Below, piece by piece: positions 24,838 through 36,290 of a DNA stretch of 64,000 nt (within the stretch, counting starts at the first letter, position 1; the number at the start of each line of letters is the position of its first letter). Origin of the DNA: Callipepla californica brunnescens (taxonomy: Eukaryota > Chordata > Aves > Galliformes > Odontophoridae); NCBI GenBank assembly GCA_023055505.1, contig JALIRH010000007.1:18531152-18595151 (forward strand), in the 5' to 3' direction. The position numbers were made by a program, and so were the translations under genes. Under the pieces are notes generated by a model. The model was not told the DNA's origin. It ran no database searches and saw only the letters and a list, made by a program, of their open reading frames with translations.

Positions 24838-27522
24838 TATTGTCTTGCTTTCATTAAAGAAACACCCAAAGATCTCCAGATATACTCATCAATGCCAGAA
24901 GTCTTAAAGGGAGATTACTAAGACATTTTTTCTGGCACACAGATGCTTAAGAAGTATAACATGAATAATGGATTAGACCAACACTTGTCTGCAATTTGAT
25001 CTGTCTTAGAGGCTGCTTAATCACAAACAAGAGGCAAACATGAAGACATAGCAAACAAAAGATTAACATCAAGACATGAAATAGCTCATGAAGATTTATA
25101 CGTTTTGCTTGCATTTGAACCACAGATTTCTGTAACTAATCAAATGTGGGACTGTGAAATGTTCTCAACATTGAACAAATGTATTATATTAAGGTGGCAA
25201 AGCTGTTGAAAATTTGCACTTCTTAGTTTGCAAAAAGCTGAGGCCATCCATCCTTGGCACACTGTTACTTTACACTCCACCATTCATTTAATATAGCTAG
25301 CAAATGTTGTACAGAAATGTTTATTGTACTCAGCCAATCAAACAGAGCCTTGTGTCTTTCATCCTGGAGTAACATAATGAAAAGTCTATTAGGAATGCAC
25401 TTCTGCCAGTTTCAGACCTATGTTCCCTCCCCATTTATTTTTCTTTTTTCCTAAATACAACACAGTGAAAGCAATGGAGCATTTAACATAAGTAGTGCGT
25501 GTCAAAACCGCATACCAGATAACCAGAAAGCATTGCACTGCACAGCCTAAAGGTCACATGTAGAGTGACAGAAAGACAAACAGAAAACAAAAAAGACAGG
25601 GAAAATTAAACAGCAAAAGATAGAGAACAAACCTAGAAGTAAAGGCTTTCCAGTACAAGCAAAATGTTATGTTCAGATCTGCTTGAGCTGTACCACCTAA
25701 CACTGCCAAAAATGTGACAGATCTGTTCAGCTTCCAGGTACCATCTATAAGACCAAAAGTCATACCCTGAATCTGTCAGGAGGGAGATTTTCTATCCAGT
25801 GAGATGACTCTTAGCAAAGTGTGGAGACAGGAATTTGTTCCTTGGTGGTGGTTTTATAGGATTAAACAGAATTGACTGGATGAGCTGACTCTTATCCTGC
25901 TACAGATAGTCTGCTATGCTTAGGCACGAAGTCTAAACGTGATTCTGCAATGAGATTTAATGCCTCTCATCTTTGTTGATTCAGATGAATCCCAGAAATT
26001 CCCAGAACTCTATGCTCATTTTCTTAGCTGAGATTTATTAATTTTCCTAAAATGCTGAAAAGGTATGGAAGAAAAAACTGGGAGATCAGCTCACCAATAA
26101 AACATAGGAAAAATGTATTACACCAAATATTGAATGATAGGTCTGTCACTGAGAATGAGTAGAATCCAGTTTATCCTCTGACTACTGACAGTCAGACATT
26201 ATTAGACAGTTGGCTACATGGCTCCATCTTTAAACCTTTGAGAAGATCAGACTTGAAACTGGTCTGGCTACTTTACAGAGCAGGCAGATTAAACTTCAAT
26301 CCTTGGGATCCAAGATTCACATATAGGACAAGGTCCAGAGGCCAGCTCCAGATGAAGATAAGAAATAGGTGGCAGAAGAACAGCAAGGGAGGCCAGACCC
26401 AGATCTCAGTTTCTGTTCCTGTGATGGCAATGTGAAAAACAGGCAGCATCTCTTACAAGGTCACTGTTACCACAGAGTTAACACCAGAGTAACTGAAACG
26501 GACGAAGATGCAGAAATCTCAGAATGTCCATCATTCCTCTGCTTTAAAAGCCATTTACTGGAATGGGCTACAACTTCTCACCTGTCTCCTTTCTCTGGCC
26601 ACTCTTCAGACCTCACCTGAAGGCCAAAGCCTTCACAATCAATGCAAGAGTGCTTTGAAATAATATTAAATGTACTGCAGCCTCTGAAAACCAAAGTGTG
26701 GTAAGGGAAATTAGGAACTTTAGGAAAGCCTGGATAACTGTCACCTATCTCAGCCAAGTTACCTACAAATAAATCCAGCCTTTGTGCTTTTTTCCCCTCA
26801 ACATTTAACTGCTGATGTGCTAGCTCAAACGAACAGTCAGAGGTCCGCCTTGTGGCAGACTGATAATGAATTTTGCTTCAAAGGTCACAGGGAACCAAAA
26901 GTGAAATAAATATTTGCTGGATGACATGAGAAATGTTAAGAGGTAACATGTGCCCTAGAAAGGTCTGAGAGAAAGAGCACAACTTCTCTAAGTCGGGGCT
27001 GGATGGCATGACAATGTCTGAACAAAACCCACTACAGACTGGAGCCTTAAAAGTAGCCTTCTGGCCTCATGGCAGAGAGCTGGGAAGAGTGGAAGAAAAA
27101 GCATTTCACAGGAGTTACTGAACTGCAACATGATGATGAAACAGTAATAACAAAATAAATTTACTGAGTCATGATTTGTAAATTCCAGAATTTTGTAAAG
27201 GCCTTGAATTTTGGATGCTCAGAAGTTAAGGTTTTGGTATTTTCTTAGTTTTGTTTTCAAACAACTATAGGTTACTCTAAACGAATTGTGAAAATAAAGA
27301 TGTTCTCAGTGGTTTGAAAAGAAATGATGGCTGATTTTCACAGAAATTACCCTACTAAACACATTGTGACATTTGGAAGCACAAAATCTGGACCTTTATA
27401 TATAGCTGCTCATTTCCAGTGTCACCAATAAAAAGGCATTGGATGTTGAAGAAGAAATCAACTCAAATATTGATTTAAAAATATATACACACAGAATATA
27501 ATTATAAACAAATATAAACTGT

Positions 27523-28170
27523 CATCGTAGAGTCGTAGAATGGTTTGGGTTGGAAGACACTTTTCAATGTAGGCAGGGACACCTCCCTCTAGACCAGGCT
27601 GCCCAAACCCTCATCCAGCCTGGCCTTGATTACTTCCAGGGAGAGGGCATTCACAACATCCATCTGTTGTTCCAGATCCCCACCTGCTCCAGTGTCTCAC
27701 CATCCTCACAGTAAAGAATTTCTTCCTAATACATAGTCTAAATCTACTCTCTTCCAGTTTAAAGCCATTTCCCCTTGTTTTGTCACAACATGCCCTTATA
27801 AAAAGTCCCTCCCCAGCTTCCCTGTATGACCCCTCCAGGCATTGGAAGGCTGCTATAAGGTTCTCCTGGAGCCCTCTTTCTTCCAGGCTGAACAACCTCA
27901 ACTCTCTCAGCATGCTCACGTGGAACAGATATTCCAACCCTTGGATCACAATTCTGTGAATGTGTGAATCCTTTCTGCGGCCCTCCCCTGGGTGTGCTTC
28001 AACAGATCCATGTCTCTCATGTACTGAGGACACATCTGGACACAGTTCTCCAAGCGAGGTCTCACCAACACAAGAGTAGAAGGACAGGGTCACCTTCCTT
28101 GACCTGCTGACCATGCTTCTTTTGATGCAGCCCACCATACAGTTGGCATTCTGGGCTGCAAGAAGAGCCC
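27523..28170 (-). mobile_element. CR1 LINE 3' fragment
   Basis: This minus-strand CR1 has its 3' end near 27523, marked by reversed octamer-like text 'CGTAGAGTCGTAGAATGG'. It covers the 3' UTR and the C-terminal end of ORF2. A 175-codon open frame (28138-27611) reads partly as the CR1 ORF2 end (GLEYLF, LRELRLFSLEERG) and is a relic, not a host gene. A 17-base T run follows at 28227. The copy is in the same orientation as DST. Confidence 0.92.
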
Positions 28171-28391
28171 AGACAATAGATCCTGTCCAGTCTCAGTCTA
28201 GTCCCAAATTACAGTGGGTTTTTGTGTTTTTTTTTTTTTTTTTATAAAACCTATGTCATGTTTTTAATACATATGTGAGCACCTCATAAATCTAGAACAT
28301 GAACAGATGTTTATGTTTAGTCAGATGGAGTGAGCCTTTAGAAGCTGGTTAGTTGAATGACTCTGCGCTACACCAGTTCTACAGACAAAAG

Positions 28392-28415
28392 CAGATTATC
28401 AGATTATCAGATTAT
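28392..28415. repeat. Three perfect 8-bp tandem units (CAGATTAT)
   Basis: CAGATTAT occurs three times head to tail without mismatch. It is about 220 bases from the 5' end of the CR1 copy at 27523-28170. Confidence 0.95.
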
Positions 28416-29167
28416 TGCAAGAATTTAGACACAATTCATACGGACACACACCTGGATTTAGGTGTCTTAACTTCAAATTGAATCTCACCACAACTTTCCC
28501 AACTTATATATAGGATTACTCCATACATAAGCACTTATTGTTATGACACTCCATGTCGAATAGTCTTCTCAAGTCAGATCTTTTCCTCATTCAAAGTGTA
28601 AGTGAAGACTAGAAAACGTGAGGTCTAACTAAACACACTGCTAGGAATTTCCTTATGTATTCTGAACCTGCATGTATCGTATGCAGGCATCAATGACATC
28701 AAAGTACCAGATACTTCAAAAGCAGTGTTGTGTAGGCAAATGCCAAGGTTGTACGGATTAGCACAGAGTGTTCATAATGGTGTGAATCCCTTCTGAGTTC
28801 AGTGTGGACACTGCATGCATTAATATTGAAAAGATAGAAACTAATTCACAAAAAAAATCCTTCTATTCACTTACTTATATGTATTAGAGTGGTTTAATAT
28901 TCAGTCTGAGTACTTCTATTCATTCTTAAAAATGTTTTAACAGACTTTTTTAACACATGAAAGCTGACAGATTTACAAGATCTGAATTACACTGGTAGAG
29001 ATTTACATGGCAGTTAGTAGGGTTCAGGATGAAGTGAAGTAAGTGTTTCAGCTACAATTTAAATGCTCCTATGTATTTCATTCACATGGAGCTGGCTACC
29101 TTACAGCGGAAAATTCTTCTAACACCAGCTCACCTAAATTAATCATTTTATGTTTTTCTTTCTCTAC

Positions 29168-29193
29168 TTTTTTTTTTTTTTTTTTTTTTTTTT
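29168..29193. repeat. Poly(T) run, 26 bases
   Basis: Uninterrupted T26 on the plus strand, A26 on the transcribed DST strand. No LINE or processed-copy body is recognised on either side. Confidence 0.95.
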
Positions 29194-30480
29194 GAACAGG
29201 TAGAAATAGTAATGTTAGCTTTCATCACATTTTATAACCACTCAAAATTGTACCAGATGTCCTGTGCTCTGGATTGCAAGAAGTTTAAAAATTACCTTGT
29301 AGAAGTCTGTTCGTGAGATTCAGAAAGATAAAATGTATATTAATTACAAGTTTCATTACCACTGTCTGCTTCTAACAAAGTAACAATCTTTATTTCTTAA
29401 AACACACCAATATTCATTGCCTATTCTGTGGGTCATGCTCAAATACACTTAAACCCAGACTTCTTTCTCCGTATAACCACGTGGAAGCAAACAGTTTGGA
29501 TGACTGGGAGGGAGGCTGAGGGAGCTTCAGGGCCTCACCAATGGCAAAAAGCTTGTGTGTTCTCCTTCACCAGGAGCACTGGCCTAGGCTCGGTTGCCCA
29601 CTTATTAGAGTGGGCTCTATTTGAGTCTTTTGTTCCTCCTTACAATTCACAAGAAGGCAAACAATGCCCCCGGAGCATTTTTTTTATAAAAAAAATGAAG
29701 AAGTTGGTATTTTTTTTCCAATCAGAAATCCATTGCTGGATATTCTTAAGTGAACTGTGCTTTTCTGTACAATCTTGTAATTTTCCAGTCATTTAAAATG
29801 CCTGCACAACATTGACTCTACGGCTAACAATGCTGCAGTCAGTAAATGGGAATTATCTGTCATCTGAGTTGCATCATTTGCAGCCACAGTCATTGTGAAG
29901 GCCTCATTTTGAGGAGCAATTTAACACTACACACTGTGAGGCTCCATTATACTGTACACAATCGGTGTACAGTGCACAACAATCATAGTGCCACCTAGTG
30001 TGACCCTGCATTACCATCACATTTACTGGACTAAAAACAAATATTGAAGTGTTACCAACTGCTCAAAACTGCTTCAAGTCGTGCTTGCTAGAATACTGTT
30101 ATCAGCAGAGAAATTCAGGTTGAGAATGAAGCAAGATTTAACTTTTAAAAATTTCTTTTAATATTCAACAAAAGAAGTCTTCAGAATAAATCAAGGCTAT
30201 TTATCCAAGTGCTAAAGGAACACAGCAACCGCCGTCTTCAATAATGTTCAAAAACCAAGCTATTTCCTAGCACTTTTCAGACAAGAAACCAGAGAGCAAA
30301 CGACACCTTCAGATTTAGTTTGCATAATCAGAAACGAGTCACTGAAACCTCCAAATACGCTTGAGAGACATAATGCAGACTTTTGCACAGGATGTCTTGA
30401 GATCCAAAGTTGACCCATTTATTACAAATGGTATGTAAGAATCTGAATGGAAACAAACTGACACATAAATCCAGGCTTAC

Positions 30481-30573
30481 CTGAAAGTGCAAAATTATGG
30501 TCCATATCAACCCCAAAGTCAACTTGGGATTCCCATCTGTTATGTCGTCATTCCTAATGTTAACCAGTTTCAC
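30481..30573 (-). CDS. DST: DST exon: end of CH1 ([20 protein letters not shown])
   Basis: This is a 93-nt exon of 31 codons in phases 0-0. It starts [10 protein letters not shown], continues [14 protein letters not shown] and ends TIILHFQ. It closes CH1 and carries the second actin-binding surface (LTLGLIW). Minus-strand borders are CCCACATGGCAG|GTGAAA and [20 protein letters not shown], with Thr, favours DST over MACF1 and plectin, which I recall as IADGNPKL. The normal partner is the CH2 exon at 12864-13030, 17.4 kb away. The alternative first exon at 21325-22113 lies within this intron and ends in the same phase. The frame stays open past the donor for a short distance, so an open-frame call reaches 30630-30328, but only this part is exon. 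Confidence 0.96.
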
Positions 30574-33295
30574 CTGCCATGTGGGAAGAAAACACATGTT
30601 GAATTGAAATAAACATGCCAAAAAATACATAATACACTACAGAGGAGTGACTATAAATGAAACATTACTCACTTCCTGATGTTAATACATTATTTTGTCA
30701 AAAGCTGACAGGAATTAAATTCTCTGCTAAATCTAGAGGAATTGCCGTCTCCCACCCACACCGACTTGAGGAGATTCCTCAGCTGTCACCACACCAACAA
30801 ATCTGTCCCCTGTGCCAAATGTCAGAGCAATGCTGAAATTCAGGAAGCTATCACTGGCCTTCCCCACACTCTCCTGTACCAAAGACAGAGCAACAGGAGA
30901 ATTGGTCTGTTAGAACACAACAACCCAGCTCGATAAGACCAACAATTTGCTATCAAATTCAAACAGGTGACAAAATGATGACAAAGATTATTATCACTTC
31001 TGCTCTTTCACTCATTCAGAATGCTGTGAACATGAAAAAGTTAACAGGGTTAAAACAAGTCTGATATTTTTTCCCCTCTGATAAACTCACTTTTAGAGTG
31101 CATATAGTAATTATACTTTCTTTGCTATCATTTATGTTTCCATTCTTTTCTTTTTTGTCTTATCTGTTCAATTTGCCTATCAATTAATAAATATTCAGAT
31201 AAAACATATTTTATGCTTATGCTAGTGAAGTGACATGCATATTCTATTTTACATGTATCAACATGAAATGAGTATGGGCATTCTCTTCTTGCTCTGCAGA
31301 CATCTTAACTACTAGAAAAACATTTAAAACAAAAAACAAAAAAAAATCCATTACTCTCTCTGGAAGGAAAAAAAAGTTTATTCCTCTGTTCAAAAACGAA
31401 ATGGGAGAACAGTTGGTTGTCTTCCAATGCATTATGAAAGCTATGTGCGTCTGGCAAAGCTCAACATGATAGTCAAATATGCTTTCTTTTTATTTTTTTC
31501 CTTTGTTTTTATATTCACCCAGGTCAGGCTCCTGTTGTATACAGGATCCCTCTACCTTAACTAAAAGTGAAGTATCGTGTCTGAAAGTTGTACAGCCATC
31601 TTGAGCAAGTTACCTACTAAATAGCGAGAAACAACAAGAGTACCATGCCTCCTTAACTCTACCTTTCATTCCTGAGTTGAACCCCAGTCTCTGGAAAAGT
31701 CCCTTAGCTCTCAAAACCTTTTGTAATCCTCACTCCTGGCTAAGATTCCCTACATGATTGGAGGGGGGGCTGCAACTTCTATAAAAGAACACAATCACCA
31801 CAGAAATATTTTATAAGGTAGTGTGTGGCCACATTCGTGAAGGGATGAAGAAAGTACAGAAATTCTCAGATTGCAATTGACACCTGCATGATGGAGACCT
31901 GCTGCTCCCAGGGACATCTGCACATTTGTAAACATGAGGATGATCAGATTTTACACACCCTGTGAATGGTAGGTAAGGTCTTTCAGAAACAAGGCACAGT
32001 GCAGCACAAACACAAAGGTCTCACTGCTTGAAAATGCCAGTGTAATCATCAGATCACAGAATCACAGAACTGTAGGGTTTGGAAGGGACCTCTAGAGATC
32101 GTCAAGTCCAACCCCCTGACAAAGCAGCTCCCTAGCCCAGGTTGCACAGGTAGGTGTCCAGATGGGTCCTGAACGTCTCCAGAGAAGGAGACTCCACCAC
32201 CTCTCTGTGCAGCCTGTGCCAGTGCTCCATCACTGCACTGTGAAGAAGTTCCCACGCACATTTGTGCAGAACTTCCTATGCTTCAGTTTGTGGCCATTTC
32301 CCCTCATCCTATCACCACACACTGATGAGAATAATTTAGTCTTGTCCCTTTGCCTCCCGCTCCTTAGATATTTATAGATGTGGATCCCTCTGAGTCTTCT
32401 TTTTTTCAAGGCTGAACAGACCCAGGTCTCTCAGCCTTTCTCAGGGGAGATGCTCCAGGTCCTTTATCTTTGTAGCCCTACACTGACTCTTTCTAGGATA
32501 TCCCTGTCTTTTTTGTACCAGGAAGCCCAGAACTGGACACAATACTCCAGGCAAGTCCTCACCAGGTCAGAGTAGAGGGGAAGGATCACCTCTCTTGACC
32601 TGCTGGCCACACCCTTTCTTTTAATGAATCCCAGGATATCACATAGCCATTCATTTCTACTTCGTAGCAAGAACTCTGTATTTCTAAAATAAAGTTAAAA
32701 GCAGAAATAAACTCATTCCACAACTGTGGAAAACCACCCAGAAGTGCAGTTTTCAAGAGCTTCCTTTAAATGTGAAATTAAACCAGAGCCTTCCACAGCC
32801 CAGATAATTGTTGGCATTCTAGGGCATGAGTCTGGGTTTTGCCAGGAGCAAGGCTGGAGAAGATTTTCCTAAAACAAACATAATCAGAACAAGTAATTCC
32901 CGTGCAAGGTTATAATTTCATCGAATCTCTATTTTTCACTAAAAATAATGCTGCAGAAAAAAAAAAAAAAAGAGCGTAACAGCTGGTGTTTGGACAGCTT
33001 GGGAGATTTTTTAATCTGTTATAAACAGTTTCTGAGGATCTGCCACAGAATTTTCTCCCCTTTAACATCTTACGTCTCATGAATCATGTTGTTGTTATTG
33101 TTCAGAAGAGGTTGGTGTAGCATTGCATGTGTGGAATCCCTCATCATCATGTCAGGCACAAGCTGAAGCCATATACCAGCAGATGTTATACAACATGCAC
33201 AAAAGACCAAGCAGGATTATTTTTTTTTTAAATTATTTACTAGCTCCTGGTTATACAATCTTTGTTAACATTTTTTATTAAAAATTTCACCTTAC
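30574..33295 (-). other. DST: DST intron within CH1
   Basis: This 2.7-kb intron runs between the PREKGRMRF and NIRNDD exons. It contains one minus-strand CR1 copy at 32048-32680, in the same orientation as the gene. The rest, 30574-32047 and 32681-33295, shows only A- or T-rich stretches, including a 15-base-class A run near 32958. Confidence 0.85.
32048..32680 (-). mobile_element. CR1 LINE 3' fragment, well preserved
   Basis: This minus-strand CR1 has a clear 3' octamer end ('GATCACAGAATCACAGAACT' reversed). The 'GGACCTCTAGAGATCGTC' block is typical of younger chicken CR1 subfamilies. Most of the 3' UTR and the ORF2 end are present. It resembles the plus-strand copy at 53225-53524 closely, for example over the 'TCTCCAGAGAAGGAGACTCC' block, so both belong to one subfamily. 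It lies in the intron between the last two CH1 exons. Confidence 0.93.
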
Positions 33296-33373
33296 CTGGC
33301 GCTTTTTCAAATAGTCAAGTGCAATTTGGACATTCTGGAGTCTGTGAAAACGCATCCGACCTTTTTCTCGGGG
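33296..33373 (-). CDS. DST: DST exon: CH1, PREKGRMRFHRLQ segment
   Basis: This is a 78-nt exon of 26 codons in phases 0-0. It reads PREKGRMRFHRLQNVQIA, then LDYLKKRQ. It carries the CH1 helix preceding the second actin-binding surface, a near-invariant segment in plakins. Minus-strand borders are CCAATTTTAG|CCCCGAG and CGCCAG|GTAAGG. I recall human DST as DYLKRRQ, so one conservative Arg/Lys change is visible. It lies 2.27 kb downstream of the cassette exon and 2.72 kb upstream of the last CH1 exon. A minus-strand CR1 element occupies the intron that follows. Confidence 0.95.
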
Positions 33374-36200
33374 CTAAAATTGGAAAACAATAATTGTGAG
33401 ACTTCCCTGTCAGATAAAAGAACAGTCTGATTTGAAAACCACGTAAAATATTCTAAGCTCCACAGTTTTAACAAAGTCAACAGTCAATGCCTTTGGTGGA
33501 AAAGCGTGCTTTAACGATTATTCATTTATTTTTAACTGCAACTAGATTTTTTTTAGTACAATGGATGGAAAGAGAAATCAGTGTCCCAAACTGCAACTTT
33601 GATCCGCGCTGGCAGATGGCTGCTTCACTGCGAAGTAATACATAGGCCAAGAGGGCTAAAAAAGGCCCTGCATGATCCTAGCTACAGAAACTAAACCACA
33701 GTATATTATTGCAAACTATTTACAGTCTATTAAGTAAAGAAAAATACAAGTAACGTCACGGGCCTTTACGTTGCTCTGCTAAACTCTGTGATGGAAAGCT
33801 TACCTCTGCACACAATGTTATGACTTAAACGTTGTTTATTTACAATCTGACTGCATATTCACTATCACAGCAATACTTACTGATTTTAAAACATCAAATA
33901 ATGGTAACAGCTTCCTCGAAAAAGACATACAAAACAGTCCCAGAGTGCAAATTTAACTCTCAACATCATAAAACATGGGAAAAAAAAGCTAGTAACTTTT
34001 CTCAATTCAAAATCTCCCAAGCAAGAATCTGTGAAATGAGCAGTGTGTTAATGGAAGCATGGCAGAACTGCATGCAGTTAGTGGAAAATCACCAAGAAGA
34101 AGAATCACACAGAAGAACACTTTGCTTAGCTGTCAGAGAACAACAGTGGGAAAGCAGTTAATTTTTTATCATTATCAAAATGTCCAAATCCTTTATATTC
34201 TTCTTCCTTATTTCAGATTTTTCACAAACTTTCACGCAATAAACTGAAGCATACTGTAATTGCTCAGCCATGAGTATGAGTTATTTCCTCTGACACCTTG
34301 AAACACAAACATAAAACCCAAGCCTTTCTCAATCCATTTTTTTTTTGGTGGTTTTTTTTTGCCTGTGAAGTATCAGAAGCTTTCCAAAGCAAAACATGGG
34401 AAAATGGAGTTGGATAAGAAGCATAAATTGAAACACAAAGAACTTTAATTTCCATTATATAACCTTTGATTTAGCTCCTTTTTCAGGCTGAGAGCCCAGG
34501 ATCGATCCCTGCACCCCTCACTACTGAAAAACTTCAATGGATGGAGCAGAAGATTTCAGATCTGCAACTTCATTTTCCAAAACAGAAAGAGTAAAATAAA
34601 TCAAAACTATCACAAATTAAAGATAGAGGATCTCAGAGGGGAAATATTTTTTTTCCAATGTATAGCTAAAATGCAGCATTTTGAGTTATGTTATGCCTCC
34701 AGGAAAAAGCATACATATTCCACTGAAATCACAACCACAGCACAACACACATGGAGCCAAGAACATAATTGGGTCCTATGACAACAAGCTGCTTTAGCAA
34801 ACACTAATAATGCAGGTTCTACAAAAGCATGGAACAGCTTCTCAGGCTAACGAGCAATCAGCATTTTATGTTTTATTGGTAGATATTTCCCTTCTGGATG
34901 GCTGAAGTACAGCAAAAGTATATTTCAGCATTGGTCGTCAGAAAGATAAACATTCCACATGTTTGGTAGCCAAAGCACTGCACAGAGTTGTCATGTAACC
35001 TCCACTTCGACCACCTGCTATGAATAAATAACTATTACTTTTGACACATTCTGAGGAAAAAATCGGCAGTTCCAAATCACCTTATTTCAAAAGACTATCC
35101 AATGTTATTGCCAAATACGCTGTGGGTGAGGAAGACCAGGGCTTCTAATTAAGACAAATTAATTTTTTGCCAATTATTTCACTAAGAAAAACCTTCAAGT
35201 CTTTTTCTGAATTACTTCCATAATGACAATACTGATTACAAGTGAAAAATATTGCTTTAATAGAATTATTATATTTCACTAATTAAAAAAAAGATTGTCT
35301 GGTATTGTATTGATAGTGTTGTAATTTTATACAGTTTAGCTAAAGTAAATTTGTAAAAATATCTTTAACCTTTGCATTTTAGCTGCTTATAACAAAAAAA
35401 TAAAAGAGGCCAAATAATGTCTTCACCATACCTACTTCTGGAGCATAACCTGATTTACCACGAGTTCTTTGTACTTTCTATGGAATTACTGCATGACACC
35501 AAACTAAGAATTGACTGACATTGGGAGACACCACACTTCAAACACTACGTTAGTAGAGTTATGGGGGTCGGCACCTACCCCCTTATCCTCATCCTCCACA
35601 TCCTCATGCTGTTCATACGCGCATGCTTCTGTTGAACTCACCAACCGTAAGGTCTTCAAAAAATCTCGCTCTCTTGGCTAATGAATATAACAGACAGGAG
35701 ACAGGACAGCAAAGACACAAGACAGAGCACAAATGAAAAGAAGAGCATGAAAAGAAGAACATAATGAAGGGAACAAATACCAACCAAAGAAAGTAATGCT
35801 CACAAAGAAAGGAAATGACATCTGGGGAGTGGGTTAGACAATTTCAGGGATGTTTTACTTGCTATTTGTAAGTTGCTCACTTTAATGGGAAGGGATATTA
35901 AGCATCCAATACATGTTAAAAGAAAAATTATAAACAAAAGATAAGAACAGAAAAATTAGTGCAATACCCTACCAAGAAAAGAAGTCTCGCCGACCACAAG
36001 AAATGAAGAAAACAGAGAGCATTCCACCACAGAATTCATGGTGGAATATTTTACCAATAGAAAAATAACTTGTGTCTTTGGTATCAAGTCACACATTACT
36101 GAAAATACCAGACATCTCCAGCAGTCAACATCCAAAGAGTTAACAGAGTAAATGTATACATAACAAACCAAAACCACTGCATTTCAATTTAAAAGCTTAC
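33374..36200 (-). other. DST: DST introns flanking the CH1 cassette exon
   Basis: When the 36-nt cassette is skipped this is one 2.8-kb intron. When it is used, it splits into 35678-36200 (523 bases) and 33374-35641 (2.27 kb). I saw no transposable element in either part. The stretch 35579-35641, directly after the cassette donor, stays open in the cassette frame and ends at a second possible donor, GTAGGT. Confidence 0.8.
35642..35677 (-). CDS. DST: DST cassette exon in CH1 (counterpart of plectin exon 2-alpha)
   Basis: This is a 36-nt, 12-codon phase 0-0 exon encoding PRERDFLKTLRL. Minus-strand borders are TTCATTAG|CCAAGAG (acceptor) and CGGTTG|GTGAGT (donor, close to consensus). Inserted between SGDTL and PREKGRMRF it gives SGDTL-PRERDFLKTLRL-PREKG, the same place, length and pattern as the plectin exon 2-alpha insertion (PRERDVIRSSRL as I recall it). 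In plectin that exon alters the actin-binding domain's properties, and a similar role here is inference. The insert repeats the PRE(R/K) start of the next constitutive exon, which suggests origin by local duplication. The exon lies only 523 bases after the preceding exon, and skipping it keeps frame. An alternative downstream donor at 35578 would lengthen it to 99 nt (see findings). Confidence 0.8.
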
Positions 36201-36290
36201 CAGGGTGTCTCCAGAAAGGACTTCTAAAAGTGAGATCAAGTTATGTCCATCTCTTAAATCTTCATAGAGGTCATTTACATGTTTTCGAAC
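36201..36290 (-). CDS. DST: DST exon: CH1, [17 protein letters not shown] segment
   Basis: This is a 90-nt exon of 30 codons in phases 0-0. It starts [18 protein letters not shown] and ends [10 protein letters not shown], which is the CH1 helix region with the family-typical DLRDG motif. On the minus strand the acceptor is TTTTTGCAG|GTTCGA and the donor is CTG|GTAAGC, both good matches to consensus. It is too short for a length-filtered open-frame search, so it was found by reading splice borders. The following exon choice is variable: it can join either the 36-nt cassette at 35642-35677 or directly the PREKGRMRF exon at 33296-33373. Both keep frame because all these borders are phase 0. The sequence is highly conserved among DST, MACF1 and plectin, so its assignment to DST rests mainly on the neighbouring exons. 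Confidence 0.95.

Larger units (their letters stand above)
13031..30480 (-). other. DST: DST intron between last CH1 exon and first CH2 exon
   Basis: This 17.4-kb intron is bounded by GTAAGC at 30480 and TTTTAG at 13031. It contains the alternative first coding exon at 21325-22113, so its lower part also serves as intron 1 of that shorter transcript. CR1 pieces are at 16545-16720 (degraded), 16800-18250 and 27523-28170. I saw no exon, RNA gene or named transposon in 13031-16540, 18260-21320, 22114-27520 or 28175-30480. These stretches hold a 26-base T run at 29168, a short 8-bp tandem repeat at 28392 and a perfect 9-bp inverted repeat at 29951-29973. Confidence 0.75.

Noticed and set aside
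27611..28138. 175-codon minus-strand frame as a host gene
   Set aside because: It lies wholly within a CR1 3' fragment and shows ORF2 relic motifs mixed with 3' UTR read-through.
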